This document shows, piece by piece, positions 33,701-44,542 of a stretch of DNA of 64,000 bases (within the stretch, counting starts at the first letter, position 1; the number at the start of each line of letters is the position of its first letter). The notes under the pieces are model-generated. The model was not told the DNA's origin. It worked only from the letters and a program-made list of their open reading frames with translations, and did no database searches. The translations under genes were made by a program, and so were the position numbers. This stretch comes from Setoptus koraiensis. Lineage: Eukaryota > Arthropoda. The stretch lies in NCBI GenBank assembly GCA_048013815.1, contig CM106585.1:3162001-3226000 (forward strand). Direction: 5' to 3'.

Positions 33701-34759
33701 CGGCAGAGAAGCTGAGACTATCATCAGAAAATCGAATTTTCAATTTCGAATTGTTACCACCGAACTTCGAAATGTGACCATCGAACTCCGACCACCGAAC
33801 ACTGACAATCGAACATCGAACGAGCAGATGAAACTATCATCAGGAATTCGAATTTTCAATTTCGAATTGTGACCATCGAACTCTGACCATCGAACACTGA
33901 CCACCGAACTCCGACAGAGCAGATGAAACTATCACTAGAAAATCGAATTCTCAATTTCGAACTTCGAAGTTCGAAATGTGACCATCGAACTCTGACCAAC
34001 GAACACTGACCACCGAACTCCGACAGAGCAGATGAGACTATCATCAGAAATTCGAATTTTCAATTTCGAATTTCGAAGTTCGAATTGTGGCCACCGAACT
34101 TCGAATTGTAACCATCGAACATCGAACGAGCAGATGAAACTATCATCAGAAAATCGAATTTTCAATTTCGAATTTCGAATTGTTACCACCGAATTTCGAA
34201 ATGTGACCATCGAACTGTGACCATCAAATTTCGATAGAGCAGATAAAATTATCATCAGGAAATCAAATTTTCAATTTTGAATTTCGAAGTTCGAATTGTG
34301 ACCATCGAACTCTGACCATGGAACTACGACCATCGAACTTCGACGAAGCAGCTGAATCTCATTTCAGAAAATCAAATTTTCAATTTCCAATTTCGAAGTT
34401 CGAAATTCGAATTGTCACCACCGAACTCTGACCATAGAACTAAGAACACTGAACCACTAACTTCGAACTAGCAGCTGAAACTCCCATGAGAAATTCGAAT
34501 TTTCAATTTTGAAGTTCGATTTGTCACCACCGAGCTCCTCACAAATTCGACCTAGTCAAATCTCCATAGGATTGCATACGAAATATTTTCGAGTAAAGCG
34601 ATAATAGACCAAGTCAAATCTACATCGGAATACATGTGTAATATCTAGCAGGATTCTCACAAATTTGACTAAGTCAAACCTCCATAGGATTACATAGTCA
34701 CGTGAATAAACCTAGTCATCATCACCACCCCAATAGCAGCTTAATTAAAATTAAGCGCT
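30789..34759 (-). repeat. Helentron-like element I with 900-bp higher-order satellite
   Basis: This is a TTCGAA-rich array ending in the 5' terminus (TTAATTAAAATTAAGCGCTAA at 34739-34759) with CACGTG subterminal sequence. The block GAGCAGATGAGACTATCATC recurs at 31681, 32581, 33126 and 34026, giving units of 900, 545 and 900 bp; full units look identical. Inside, a 14-bp sub-period (TGACCATCGAACTC) is evident. Open frames here are by-products of the repeat. Confidence 0.85.
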
Positions 34760-35330
34760 AATGAACGAAACCCGGTCCGATCGCGGGCCCCGCCCACTCG
34801 ACTCCCAGTCCTCGGTAAGAATCTTTTTTGGTTTGGTGGCCGTCAGTCGTCCCGCCGGAGGCCGCAGGCCGTAGGCGTGGACGACTGGAGGCCGAACCCC
34901 TCCTCCGGCCTGGAATGAACGCATGAATAAAGCACGCGCAACTTGTAGCAAAAAGTAATTATGCACGCGCAAGGACTCGGTGTGTGGTCGCACTATCTGC
35001 GGGCGCAGTTTCGCTCCGCGCCGCGTCCATTGGTCACGCCTCTTATGTTAAACTGATTTCATTCTGCTTCTGGGGCCTCTAGGTGCAATCTACCCTCGGT
35101 ATGAAGACGTTGGTACCCTACCCGATGTCCGTGCGGGTGGGTACGGCCGATTATACCGTCAATATGCCCTCAAATACCCTCGAATACCCAGAATGCGGTA
35201 CCTCGGGTATCTCGATAACGAAGAATTTCCGCACTTCCGGAATACCTTTTCCGGTCTCAGGGCATCATACCCTACCCAAAAATACCCAAAATACCCAAAT
35301 TGGGCGTGGTACGTGTTCCGAAGAACAACC
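34760..35330 (-). mobile_element. Mer2 fragment (Merlin-related MITE), one end
   Basis: It shares with 56680-57316 the GGGCCCCGCCCA(C/T)TCGACTCCC block, the CCGCAGGCCGTAGGCGTGGA block, the TACCCAAA-rich right arm, and a terminus ending GTTCCGAAGAACAACC at 35330. That end resembles Merlin's terminus in its last bases. The left end is replaced by element I. Confidence 0.6.
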
Positions 35331-36011
35331 GAAACTGTCATCAGAAAATCGAATTTTCAATTTCGAATTGTTTCCATCGAACTCTGACCACGGAACTCTG
35401 ACCATCGAATTTCGACGAAGCAGCTGAAACAATCATCAGAAAATCGAATTTTCAATTTCGAAGTTCGAATTGTCACCACCGAACACTGACCATCGAACAT
35501 CGAACGAACAGCTGTAACTCTTATCAGAAATTCGAATTTTCAATTTCGAAGTTTGAAGTTCGAATTGTGACCATCGAACTCTGACCATCGAACTCCGACC
35601 GAGCAGATGAAACTCTCATCAGAAATCCGAATTTTCAATTTCGAATTTCGAAGTTCGAAATGTTACCACCGAACTCTGACCAAAGAACTAAGAACACTCA
35701 ACCACTAACTTTGAACGAGCAGCTAAAACTCTTATTAGAAATTCGAATTTTCAATTTTGAAGTTCGATTTGTCACCACCGAACTGCGCACAAATGTGACC
35801 AGTCAAATCTACATAGAATTGCATACGAAATATTTTCGAGTGAAGGGATAATAGACCAAGTCGAATCTACATAGGAATACATGTGTAATGTCTAGCAGGA
35901 TTCTCACAAATTTGACTAAGTCAAACCTCCATAGGATTACATAGTCACGTGAATAAACGTAGCACCCAGACCCATCCCAATAGCAGCTTAATTAAAATTA
36001 AGCGCTAAAAA
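35331..36011 (-). repeat. Helentron-like element J, 5' part
   Basis: A TTCGAA minisatellite (35331-35770), the GTCAAAT subterminal block, CACGTG, and a 5' end with TTAATTAAAATTAAGCGCT at 35988-36007. Its 3' hairpin end is absent, and it abuts a Gypsy pol fragment. Confidence 0.6.
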
Positions 36012-37024
36012 CTAAAGCAATCAGCGACATGAAACCGCCACATGACAAATCAGCAACAAAGAGCTTTATAGGCGCTGCGTCATATTATCGCAAGTTCATA
36101 TTCAAGTTTGCGGCGATATGTGATCCGATAACAAATTTAACGAAAGATGATGTTACTTTCGTATGGGATGAACAACAAGAAAAAGCGTTCAAAGAGTTGA
36201 AGAAGCTATTATTAGACGCAACAGTCATTCCTTTAGATAATCGTAAACCTATCACAATGAAAACAGACGCATCTTACACTGGGATCGCAGGCATGATGTT
36301 ACATGACGACAAAATCATAACTTGTGTGTCGAGACGACTGTACGACGCAGAAAAAAATTACTCAGTAACTGAAATCGAGGCATCAGCTCTAGTCTGGAGT
36401 ACAGCGAAACTTCGACCTTATATATTCGGTCTGAAGGTCACAGTCTGGGTAGATCATTGCGCACTATGCGCATTAGTTAAAAAGGTCACATCCCCTCTAC
36501 ATGGTAGACTCGCGAGATGGGCGGTGGTCCTGAGCGAATTCGATCTAGAATTAAAATACGTGAGTGGTAAATCACACATCGATGTAGACTGTCTATCGCG
36601 TGCTCCTGTGAACGATGATAATGACTGGCGACAGGACGCGATATTACCAATAAATAACATAAGACCTCTAGATGAGAAAGAGTGGATAACCGCATTTGAG
36701 AAAGATAGCGAGGCAATAGAACTCTTGGAGACAATAGAGAGCGAAGGAATAATTAAGTTGATCGACGACATTATCTACTCAAAAAACGACCAACTCTACA
36801 TACCAAATGACGCTCGCGAATCAGTTCTAATCGCAGCACACGCCTCACCCTTAGCCGGACACGGCGGGCATCACGCGACATTAGGAAAGGTATCCAACGA
36901 TTTTTGGTGGCCGTCGATGAAGAGCGATGTTAAAGAGTTCGTCGAATCCCGCGAGACCTGCCAGAAATTCAAAAAATCACCTATCAAATTTGGCGAACTA
37001 AACCCTATCCACGTAACAAAACCG
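36012..37024 (+). pseudogene. Gypsy-5 pol fragment: RT end, RNase H, integrase start
   Basis: This fossil Ty3/Gypsy fragment starts at the RT thumb (FIGAASYYRKF), runs through RNase H (MKTDASYTGIAG, WVDHCALCAL) and DVDCLSRAP, and enters the integrase HHCC domain (AGHGGHHATLG). A Merlin MITE is inserted at 37025, after which pol sequence resumes at 37885. No LTR, gag or env is attached. It is distinct from the other Gypsy copies in the window. Confidence 0.85.
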
Positions 37025-37884
37025 GGTTGTTGTAGCGATTAGGTCCCAGCGCCGATCGTGATGAAACTTCCGGTACCGGTTCATCTTGACCCCAAATCAT
37101 CAGAAAAAGCGGTCCGGAAGTGCGGAAACTTCAGGTTCCGGTTTTACCTAAGGTTGCTCCTAGAGAGTTGAAACTCACCAGACTGATGTTTTAGATGACG
37201 ATTAACAGGATGACATAACTTTCCGTACTTCATCACTTCCGGTTCTCTGCTTATAGCATATCTATTGAAAGACCATAATTTGCCGAATTCAGGCTTCGCT
37301 GCACTCGGGGATGAGCATGTAATTGTTCTTAGAACTTGGCCTGCGGCCTCGTATTCTGGAGGCCGTCACATCTCCGTCGCCGCTACCGCGACGACTGCGT
37401 GCGACGGAAACCCTTCGGGTAGGGTTGATGAGCGCTTCCGGTATCGGGCTGCGCCGTCTACCCTCCGCTCACATGACTGCAATCCAAACACAGCTGCAGG
37501 TGGGAAGAGTGAACAAACCACCCAACAGAGAATGAGAAAGAAGGGATTAAATGACTGAAACAGACGTGAATACAGAGTTCAGCGAGCACGAGACACAGAA
37601 TGGGTCCGCTGACCGCAACCGCACAGGCCCGGCCACACCCCAAAATTTTGTTTAACCTCTGTATCCTATGAACCGGAAGTAATAGCAGATTAATTTTGAT
37701 TTCATCATGCTCATCTAGTTGACATCTGCCTGATTCTACATTTTCAGAGCTCTATCTCAACATTTTTGTATCTCCGGAAGTTTCCGCACTTCTGGACTAC
37801 TCAATTCATAATATTGGGCCCCTGCGGGACCTGTGGGTCAAGTTTCATGATGATCGGCGCTGGGACCCAATCGCAACAACACCC
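37025..37884 (+). mobile_element. Merlin MITE with 8-bp target duplication, inside Gypsy-5
   Basis: It starts GGTTGTTGTAGCGATTAGG and ends with CAACAACACC plus C, 860 bp. The target duplication CAAAACCG is perfect at 37017-37024 and 37885-37892. It contains the GC-rich core shared by all copies and no transposase. Eight-base duplications are characteristic of Merlin. Confidence 0.85.
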
Positions 37885-38710
37885 CAAAACCGTTCGAGAT
37901 ATGGGCGCTAGATTTCATAGGCCCCATTACGAAGGCAATCGATGGCAACGACCAAATTCTAGTAGCTATTGACCATTTCACTAAACTCGTGGTAACGCAG
38001 GCTTGCTCACAACGTACAGCGGCAGTCGTTGCGAGATTCATCGTTAGCAACATCGTATGCAAATACGGCCCACCAGCGAATATACTAGTGGATAATGCCG
38101 GTGAGATGATTAGCAAGACGGTTTCGGAAGTTTGCAGAGTAATCGGGACCAACCATATCCGATGCACACCATATCATTCACGCGGCAACCCGTGCGTCGA
38201 AAGAGTGAATAAAACCATAACTCAGAAGTTAGCAATTCTAATAGACGACCACGACTACGATGAACAAAACTCGCCAGCAGCACTACCACTGGTCACTCTG
38301 GCGATAAACACCACCAAACATCGAACCACAGGTTACACACCGTTCGAATTAATATTCGGATATAATCCACCATCACAAAGCGAGACCGCTAGACGATCAA
38401 CAGTTTCAGACGTTTAAGCTAATAACCTGCGCAATACATTATGTATCACCCAACATCAAGCATACTTAATTATGCAAGAAGAACAAGCTAACGAAAAAGC
38501 AAGGTTCGATAAGAATCGTAAGGTGCCGACATTTGTAATAGATTCAAAGATTCACGTTTCTCGCTGTTACGATGTCATGCGGAGCGCTTGAAGAAATACT
38601 GTAACGAAAAACCCGCTGAACAAACCACACAATTTTACGATACAAATGACTAGTAGAGGGCGTAGTAATGTGCGAGCTGCCCACTAGACGGAGCTGAATG
38701 ATAGCAACAC
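37885..38710 (+). pseudogene. Gypsy-5 integrase fragment
   Basis: Integrase core with DFIGPI, LVDNAGEM, a NHIRCTPYHSRGNP block and VERVNK, followed by PFELIFGY. It is about 99% identical to 3895-4720. It ends abruptly at the Copia RT sequence at 38711. Confidence 0.85.
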
Positions 38711-40480
38711 ACAGACTTGTTGCTCGCGAATGAGGCCTGCGTATAGGCATGGTTCGGATAGCGTTGGTTTCAAACTAGTGCCTTGGAGTATTTTATCTAA
38801 GTTGTCCTTCCAGACTCGTGGGGCTTGCTTAAGCCCGTACAGGCTCTTGTTGAGCTTTAGAGTGTGGGTGTTTGGGCATTCAACTCCGGCTGGCGGTGCC
38901 ATGTATACTTCCTCATTTAGTGTTCCATGAAGGAAGGCGGTTTGCACGTCAAACTGCATTCTCTTCATTTTGTTTATGGTCGCTAAAGCAAATATTAATC
39001 GCACGGATTCGTGTCTGGCGATAGGCGCAAAAGTTTCACTGTAATCAATGCCCGCCCGTTGTTCAAAGCCACGGGCTACTAGACGGGCTTTGAACCGCTC
39101 TACTTTGCCGTCTGGCAGTAGTTTCCTTTTGAAGATCCATCTTGAGCTCAGAGGTTTTGCATTCGCAGGTCGTTCTATGATGGACCAAGTTTCGTTTGAT
39201 GTCAGAGCATCTATCTCCTCTCGGACTGCCTTTCCCCATTCTTCTGATTCTGCGCACTTCATTGCATCGGCGTACGAGGATGGTTCTTCGTACGCTACGT
39301 AGGCATTGTGGTCTCTGTTAAAGAAATTTGTGATCCCTTTAGTGATCGATCTCGTTATTGGTCGATTTGTTCGTTGTGGTGAGTGTATCTCGACGGTTGT
39401 GCTCTCGGCTGGTGCGGGTGAGGAGGTCTCGTCAGTTTGAGAGCCATCATCCTCCGAAGTGAGTGCTGGCCCATCGTCACCACTGGATGAGTCTGAGCCC
39501 TGGGATGCTCCATCATGTGTGTCGTTTCCGACGGCAGACTCAAAGTGAGTTGTCGTGCTGGTGTGATCTGCCGCATCTTCCTGTGTCGGAGCTTGCTGCA
39601 CATGGCCAGGAAATTGATGTGTTGTTTCTGTGCTTTCTGGAGTCGCTCCATCACTGTCCTTCTTGGACGTGCTTTCGGGAGGTGTAAAAATTACGTTTGG
39701 CGTTACGAGAACGCTTTGTTTGGACGGCAAAGAGCACCTGTAGGTGTTTGACCGTGCAGTGAAGCCTACCACGTAGGCTTCAGTTGTTTTCGGGTCCCAC
39801 TTGGATCCTGTCCTGGGCAGACTGAGGACTTGTGCCTTGGTGCCAAACTCAACGATGTGGCTGACGTTTGGCGTTCTCCCAAACCAAGTCTCGTAAGCAG
39901 TTTTCCCTGTTTCTTGGTTGATTGTGGTTCGGTTCAGAGTGTATACTGCAGTGTTCACTGCCTCTGACCACAGTCTATTGTTCAGGGTGCTGGAGGTGAG
40001 CATCGTCCTAGCAGTTTCAATGACTGTTCTATTCGAACGTTCTGCTAGGCCGTTTTGTTCTGGGCAGTATGGTGAGCTGGTTTTCAGGCTCACATGTTCG
40101 ATGGCCAGCATCACCTTCACTCGCTCGTTCACGAATTCGGTTCCGTTGTCCACCCACAGGGTGTTTAGCCGGAAACCTGTTTCGTTTTCAATGGTGGCGA
40201 TGAACTCTTGTAGGTATGTGGCCACTTCGTCTTTTGATTTTAGCATGTATACCGACCGGTACCTGCTGGCCTCGTCGGTAAGCAGTAGAAAGTATTTGGA
40301 TCGGCCTACGCTCTCGGGGCTGATTGGTCCAACTATATCTCCGTGAACAGTCTGTCCAACTTTGGTGGCTTTTTCGCGTTTTGAAGTCGGGTGTGACACC
40401 CGAGTCCCCTTGCCACTTGGACATTTGCCGCATTTGGAGTGCTTTTCATCTCCAATTATCTTAACGCCTGCAATCAGACC
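38711..40480 (-). CDS. Copia integrase and RT N-terminal part
   Basis: The region includes a zinc-binding HHCC end (KCGKCPSGK), the integrase core with GDIVGPI, WVDNGTEF and PYCPEQNGLAERSNR, the insert AYETWFGRTPNV, an acidic low-complexity linker (about 39360-39660), and RT motifs WIFKRKLLPDG, RFKARLVARGF, FDVQTAFLHG and KSLYGLKQAPR. All are textbook Copia blocks. Confidence 0.88.
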
Positions 40481-41808
40481 TTTTGCCACCAACGTGTTGA
40501 GCTGTTGGTTGCCAATGTGGCCGAGACACTTGTGCCATTCAGCCTTGTTCTCTCGTTGCGCATGACCAAAGCATTGTGGTGCTGTCTAGCGACCTGAAGG
40601 CGATACAGTCCGTTCGAGTTGATGCGCTCTCCGATGAGGATGACGGAATCCTCGCAGATGAACAGGCATGACTCGCCTTTGAAGACTATTTTCATGCCCG
40701 CACGTGTGGCTGCTCCTATCGAGATTAGATTCACTGAAAGTCCAGGTACGTATAGCACCCTGGACAATCTGAATCTACTCTCTCTGCCGTTTGCGAGTTC
40801 GCCTTTCAGGACTAATTGGCCCACTCCTTTTGCCAATATTGTATCGTTGTTTCCCATCTTCACAACGCTGCCCTGGTTGAACTGCTCGTAGTTGCTGAAG
40901 CCATCAGTGCTTCTCGACATGTGCGCCGATGCCCCCGAATCCGCAAACCACGTATCTTCAGACTCATGAGGTGGAGATAATTGGGGCTGAATATCGTTGA
41001 TGGCCATGAAGGCTACATTGTCTGGTGTGTCTGTCTGTCTGGACTCACCCCGGTTACTTCGCTTCCTATCATTGTATGCCTTCTTTCTGCACTCCGAGAT
41101 CCAGTGGCCGGGCTTCTTGCAGTAGAAGCATTCCGAGTCCTTCTTCGTTGTTTCGGACCTTCTTTTTGCCACTGGGTTGGTGTCACCTATTCTGGCCTCA
41201 GACAATAATGCTGCCTCTGCTGTTGCGTTGGGCCTTCTTGCCTTGAGCTGAGCCTCATCTTGAATTAATCGGTCGATGAGGTTGTTCAGGGTTTTGTCCG
41301 CCTGGCTGGTGGCATTCCATGCACGGGCGAAGCCGTCAAACTGGTCGGTCAGGCCACCAACAAGTCGAGCACGGATGAGTCGTTCCGACACGACTTCTCC
41401 TGTGCTCGTTATTTCGCTAGCTGTTGATTCAACTCTTCCTATCCAGTTTGCCATGTTCTCATTCGGCTCCATCTTCATGTTGCAGAAGGAGTTGATGAGA
41501 GCTTCTACGTTGCCTTCTCCGCGCAGCTCGTAGACGCTGGCGAGTCTAGCCCATATCTGATGGGCTGTCTCACACGTCATGACCTTGGTCACTACCTCGG
41601 GCTCGAGTGCACTGGCTAGTATGACCTGGGCCTCCGCATCTCGGTCCACAAACTTTGAATCATTCTTGTCGGGTTGGTTGAAGATGATGTCTTCTAGTTT
41701 TCGACTGGCTATGATGCGCTTCAGTTGGAACTTCCAACTCTGATAGTTTTTGCCATTTAATCTTGGCACACTGACGTTCTGATTTGTCTTAGAGACTTCT
41801 TCTGACAT
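40480..41808 (-). CDS. Copia gag and protease
   Basis: It starts at 41808. The gag has a Copia (UBN2-like) pattern: NYQSWKFQLKR near residue 21 and a long helical middle. The CCHC knuckle CFYCKKPGHWISEC is at about residue 226 and the protease WFADSGASAHMS at about residue 290. An LYVPGLSVNLISIG block follows, typical of the region after Copia protease. The start codon is about 105 bp from the 5' LTR. Confidence 0.85.
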
Positions 41809-41809
41809 G

Positions 41810-41895
41810 CTGACTTCGGCTTACTGACTTTGGCTTGCTAACTTCGGCTTGCTAACTTCGGCTTGCTGACTTCGGCTTGCTAACTTTGGCTGTTA
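41810..41895 (-). repeat. Short tandem repeats in Copia leader
   Basis: About five copies of a 14-15 bp unit related to CTTCGGCTTGCTGA (on the plus strand) lie between the 5' LTR and the gag start. Function unknown. Confidence 0.8.
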
Positions 41896-41915
41896 ACCGC
41901 TTAGAAATTGTCAAA

Positions 41916-42221
41916 TGTAGTACTGATTGATGCTGGTTTTATTGATAGAATTCTGAACAACGTATATTTTGTTTTTAAACAAAAATGGTGTTAGTGCAGT
42001 TTTTACACAAGAGTATGTGTCAATGTTCCTGCAGTGTGCAGTTCTATTTATACGCGTGTGTGTGGCCAATTAGTGACACTCGGCCCTTAATTGCTATTGT
42101 CTGGGGTAATAAATGGTCACACGGACGTGGCCATTTTATTACCCCAGATGGGACAGGATGGGATGCCTACTGGCCTGTCCCTGCATCAAAGGAGCCGCTG
42201 CGACAGACTAGTGGCACCACA
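41916..42221 (-). repeat. Copia 5' LTR
   Basis: On the minus strand it begins TGTGGTGCCAC and ends AGTACTACA, about 306 bp, with AATAAA near the end. It includes a long inverted repeat around GGTAATAAAATGGCCACG (about 42100-42145). The matching 3' LTR is not in the window, so the ends are inferred. Confidence 0.6.
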
Positions 42222-42243
42222 AATTAAGATGAGGATTGTTTAT

Positions 42244-42743
42244 TCAACAAGTACCGTTTAAATATAGATGCGAGTATGTGATAATATGTCGGAGTTGAAC
42301 ATCTATGCTTGTCGAATCAGAGTAGCCGTAAAGATGACATAATAAATACAAGTCATGCTGGTCCAAGGCAATCACAAAATGGTCGATTGTCGGGACGTTC
42401 AATGCTGGCAAGGCATATTGGGACTGGCTAAACCCAGAAGTATTCAATATGCTGTTCGCTTTGGCCCGAGCCAAAATCAAGGATAAATCAATTTCTCGGG
42501 CAATCTTGGGCACCTTTCCATATAGTCCGAAATTGTTGTCAAGGAGACAAACAGATGAACAACGTCCGGAGCATATGTAGAGTTAATAATGCTACATTGG
42601 AGGTGATGAAACTCAACGGATTCAGGCAAACACTTGGCCAAGGACGCTTCGACGTAATTCTTGACAACATCGCGCTTTTTCAGCAGGTCGTTCTGGCATA
42701 GGCTCAAATACTCTTGATTGGCTCTGTCCAAGAGGTATGGCAA
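42244..42743 (-). CDS. Unrecognised coding-like stretch inside element K
   Basis: Two overlapping open frames on the minus strand cover about 165 codons. The upstream one begins MPYLLDRANQEYLSLCQ; the downstream one contains SQYALPALNVPTIDHFV and GYSDSTSIDVQLRHIITYSH. The last block recurs at 8220-8330 in element D as DSTGIDVQLRHVVTYSHQY, with differences that keep the frame. It is read in the same sense as the element. It could be a relic of the autonomous partner's gene or a captured host gene. The switch between frames suggests one frameshift. Confidence 0.4.
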
Positions 42744-43140
42744 GTGTAATGTTTAGATACTTTAACATGTTAATCGAGAGACTCAAATCTCCATAAGGTT
42801 AACATGTGTAATGTTTAGATACTTTAACATGGTAATCGAGAGACTCAAATCTCCATAAAGTTAACATGTGAAATGTTTAGATACTTTAACACAGAAATTG
42901 AGAGACTCAAATCTCCACAGGGTTAACATGTGTAATGTTTAGATACTTTAACATGTTAATCGAGAGACTCAAATCTCCAGAAGGTTAGCATGTGTAATGT
43001 TTAGATACTTTAACAAAAAAATTGAGAAACTCAAATCTCCATAAGGTTAACATGTGTAATGTTTAGATACTTTAACACGGGAATTGAGAGACTCAAATCT
43101 CCACAGGGTTAACATGTTTAATGTTTAGATACTTTAACAT
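42744..43140. repeat. 62-bp tandem array, about 6.4 copies
   Basis: GTGTAATGTTTAGATACTTT recurs at 42744, 42806 and 42868 and onward every 62 bp. Each unit contains GAGACTCAAATCTCCATAAG, related to the TCAAATCTCCATAGGATT motif in the 5' region of other Helentron-like copies. Confidence 0.9.
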
Positions 43141-43429
43141 CAATCAACCATTGATCAAATTGGACTAAGGTGCTGCGAAATTCCCCATCATTGAAATAAC
43201 CTTCTTCGTGCTCAACCAACAAATGATCTCTAGTCTCATTGTAGAACTCGAACCACGAATGTAAACAAGCTACAGAGCCAGCTATCTACACACGAGACTT
43301 GTAATCAACAATTTGTAAACAAGTAAACGAGCCAGGTATCTACACACGAGACTGTGAAGCAACAACATGTAAACAAATTTTGAACAGCTAGAATGTGATG
43401 ATGAGGTGGCAGACTTAGATTAAGATCAT

Positions 43430-43740
43430 GTCTGTAGCTTATTGTGTGCTAGGGAGCGTAGCGACTTGAGTCTTTATCAAGCTGTAGCTTACTGTGTGCT
43501 GAGGAGGTTGAGCGACTTAAGTCTTAAACTAGTGTGTATCCTACTGTGTGCTGAGGAGGTGGAGCGACTTAAGTCTTAATCAAGCTGTAGCCTACTGTGT
43601 GCTGAGGAGGTGGAGTGACTCAATCAAGCTGTAGCCCACTGTGTGCTGAGGAGGTGGAGCGACTTAAGTCTCATTCAGGCTGTAGCTTTCTGTGTGCTAA
43701 GGAGGGGGCGTGACTCAAAATTGTAGGCTTGTGTGTGGAT
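43430..43740. repeat. Minisatellite of about 50-55 bp units
   Basis: About six copies of a unit containing TGTGTGCTGAGGAGGTGGAG and CGACTTAAGTC, with variable length. It is related, in inverted sense, to the CACCTCC minisatellite at 12900-13260 of element F. Confidence 0.8.
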
Positions 43741-43909
43741 TGCCTCCTCCATTTAGGATCCAACATCACTACATCATTAGCGCTTAATTAAAATTAAGCG
43801 CTAAAAACAAAAATTATCATCAAATCAACCTACAGAATCAATACACAAACAATCAACTGAATTCGCACCAAGGAAATAACTACATAACTACGTTCAGTAG
43901 GAATAATGA

Positions 43910-44392
43910 ATGGCATCCACTCCCAGAAAAATCAGCGCTGTACGAGTAGTGAACAACGACATACAATACGAAGTCAGTTATTCAGTATGGACTTCTTTGC
44001 TGGGCAGAGCTACTGAAAATAAGTGGGTCCACGCTGATGCAATAGAAAGGGCAGATCTTATTCGCGAATTTGGATCCGAGATATCATCATCGGAAATTCC
44101 TGAGTATCAACGTACATCTGAAATCATTATTACAGCGCATCAGTTAACACCACTACTACCGAATCATTATTATGCGAAAATACCAAATACTGGCATCGAT
44201 CTACTAAATTTTGTCATAGCAGCAACAGTCGAAGAAGGTCGAACAAAATGCAAAATTGTTCAATATGGACCATGTGCCATGATTAATGGCTACGGTTTTG
44301 ATGTACAGCGGAGGCATGTCTTATTTTTGAAATACTTTCCTCGAATCGATGAACTAACAATTGAAAATTCATGTGGTCTATTAGAATTATAG
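43910..44392 (+). CDS. Retroelement accessory protein, chromodomain-like plus PNTG/YGP domain
   Basis: It has 160 residues from the ATG at 43910; an out-of-frame ATG lies four bases upstream. The N-terminal half (ISAVRVVNNDIQYEVSYSV, then NKWVHADAIE and LIREFGSE) has the chromodomain-like pattern. The second half has NHYYAKIPNTGID and IVQYGPCA. This is the two-part layout of the Gypsy-1 accessory proteins, with low overall identity to them. It is followed by a purine tract and an LTR, again placing the gene between env and the 3' LTR. The rest of its element is missing, replaced by element K. Confidence 0.6.
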   Translation: MASTPRKISAVRVVNNDIQYEVSYSVWTSLLGRATENKWVHADAIERADLIREFGSEISSSEIPEYQRTSEIIITAHQLTPLLPNHYYAKIPNTGIDLLNFVIAATVEEGRTKCKIVQYGPCAMINGYGFDVQRRHVLFLKYFPRIDELTIENSCGLLEL

Positions 44393-44542
44393 ATCTTGAA
44401 GAGGGCATGTTATAATATCAAGATATATAATTCATACATCTGTTAAAGTAATCATGGACATGTGTTGTATCCATTTACTCAACTCATTACTATATAAACC
44501 CAGAATTTTTAAATAAAAGTTGACAAAATACGAATTCTGACA
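44393..44542 (+). repeat. Polypurine tract and 3' LTR of a Gypsy element
   Basis: GAAGAGGGCA precedes TGTTATAATATC at 44408. A TATATAAAC box and AATAAA follow. The LTR probably ends at TCTGACA, about 44542. It is shorter than the Gypsy-1 LTR and not the same family. Confidence 0.5.

Larger units (their letters stand above)
38711..42221 (-). mobile_element. Copia element, 5' portion with LTR, gag, protease, integrase and RT
   Basis: On the minus strand it holds an LTR (41916-42221, TGTGGTGCC...GTACTACA), a leader with short tandem repeats, gag, protease, integrase and the first part of RT, in the Ty1/Copia order (integrase before RT). It stops at 38711 where a duplicated Gypsy segment lies. 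It is probably continuous in origin with 27893-30288. About one interruption is visible in the part present. Confidence 0.85.
42222..43806 (-). repeat. Helentron-like element K, cut at its 3' side by Copia
   Basis: The 5' end on the minus strand is the palindrome TAGCGCTTAATT..AATTAAGCGCTA at 43779-43804, preceded by AGGATCCAACATCACTACATC as in element F. Inward lie a GAGGTGGAGCGACTTAAGTC array (43430-43740), two copies of a unit with GTATCTACACACGAGAC (43260-43380), a 62-bp array, and a coding-like stretch. The Copia LTR replaces its 3' end. Confidence 0.55.

Noticed and set aside
31511-34255. Repeated 62- and 106-codon frames in the satellite
   Set aside because: They recur because the 900-bp unit recurs; the protein text simply mirrors TTCGAA words on both strands and has no start signal or family.
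30789-34530. CRISPR-like array
   Set aside because: Repeats are contiguous with nested periods and no unique spacers, and the setting is a eukaryotic transposon nest.
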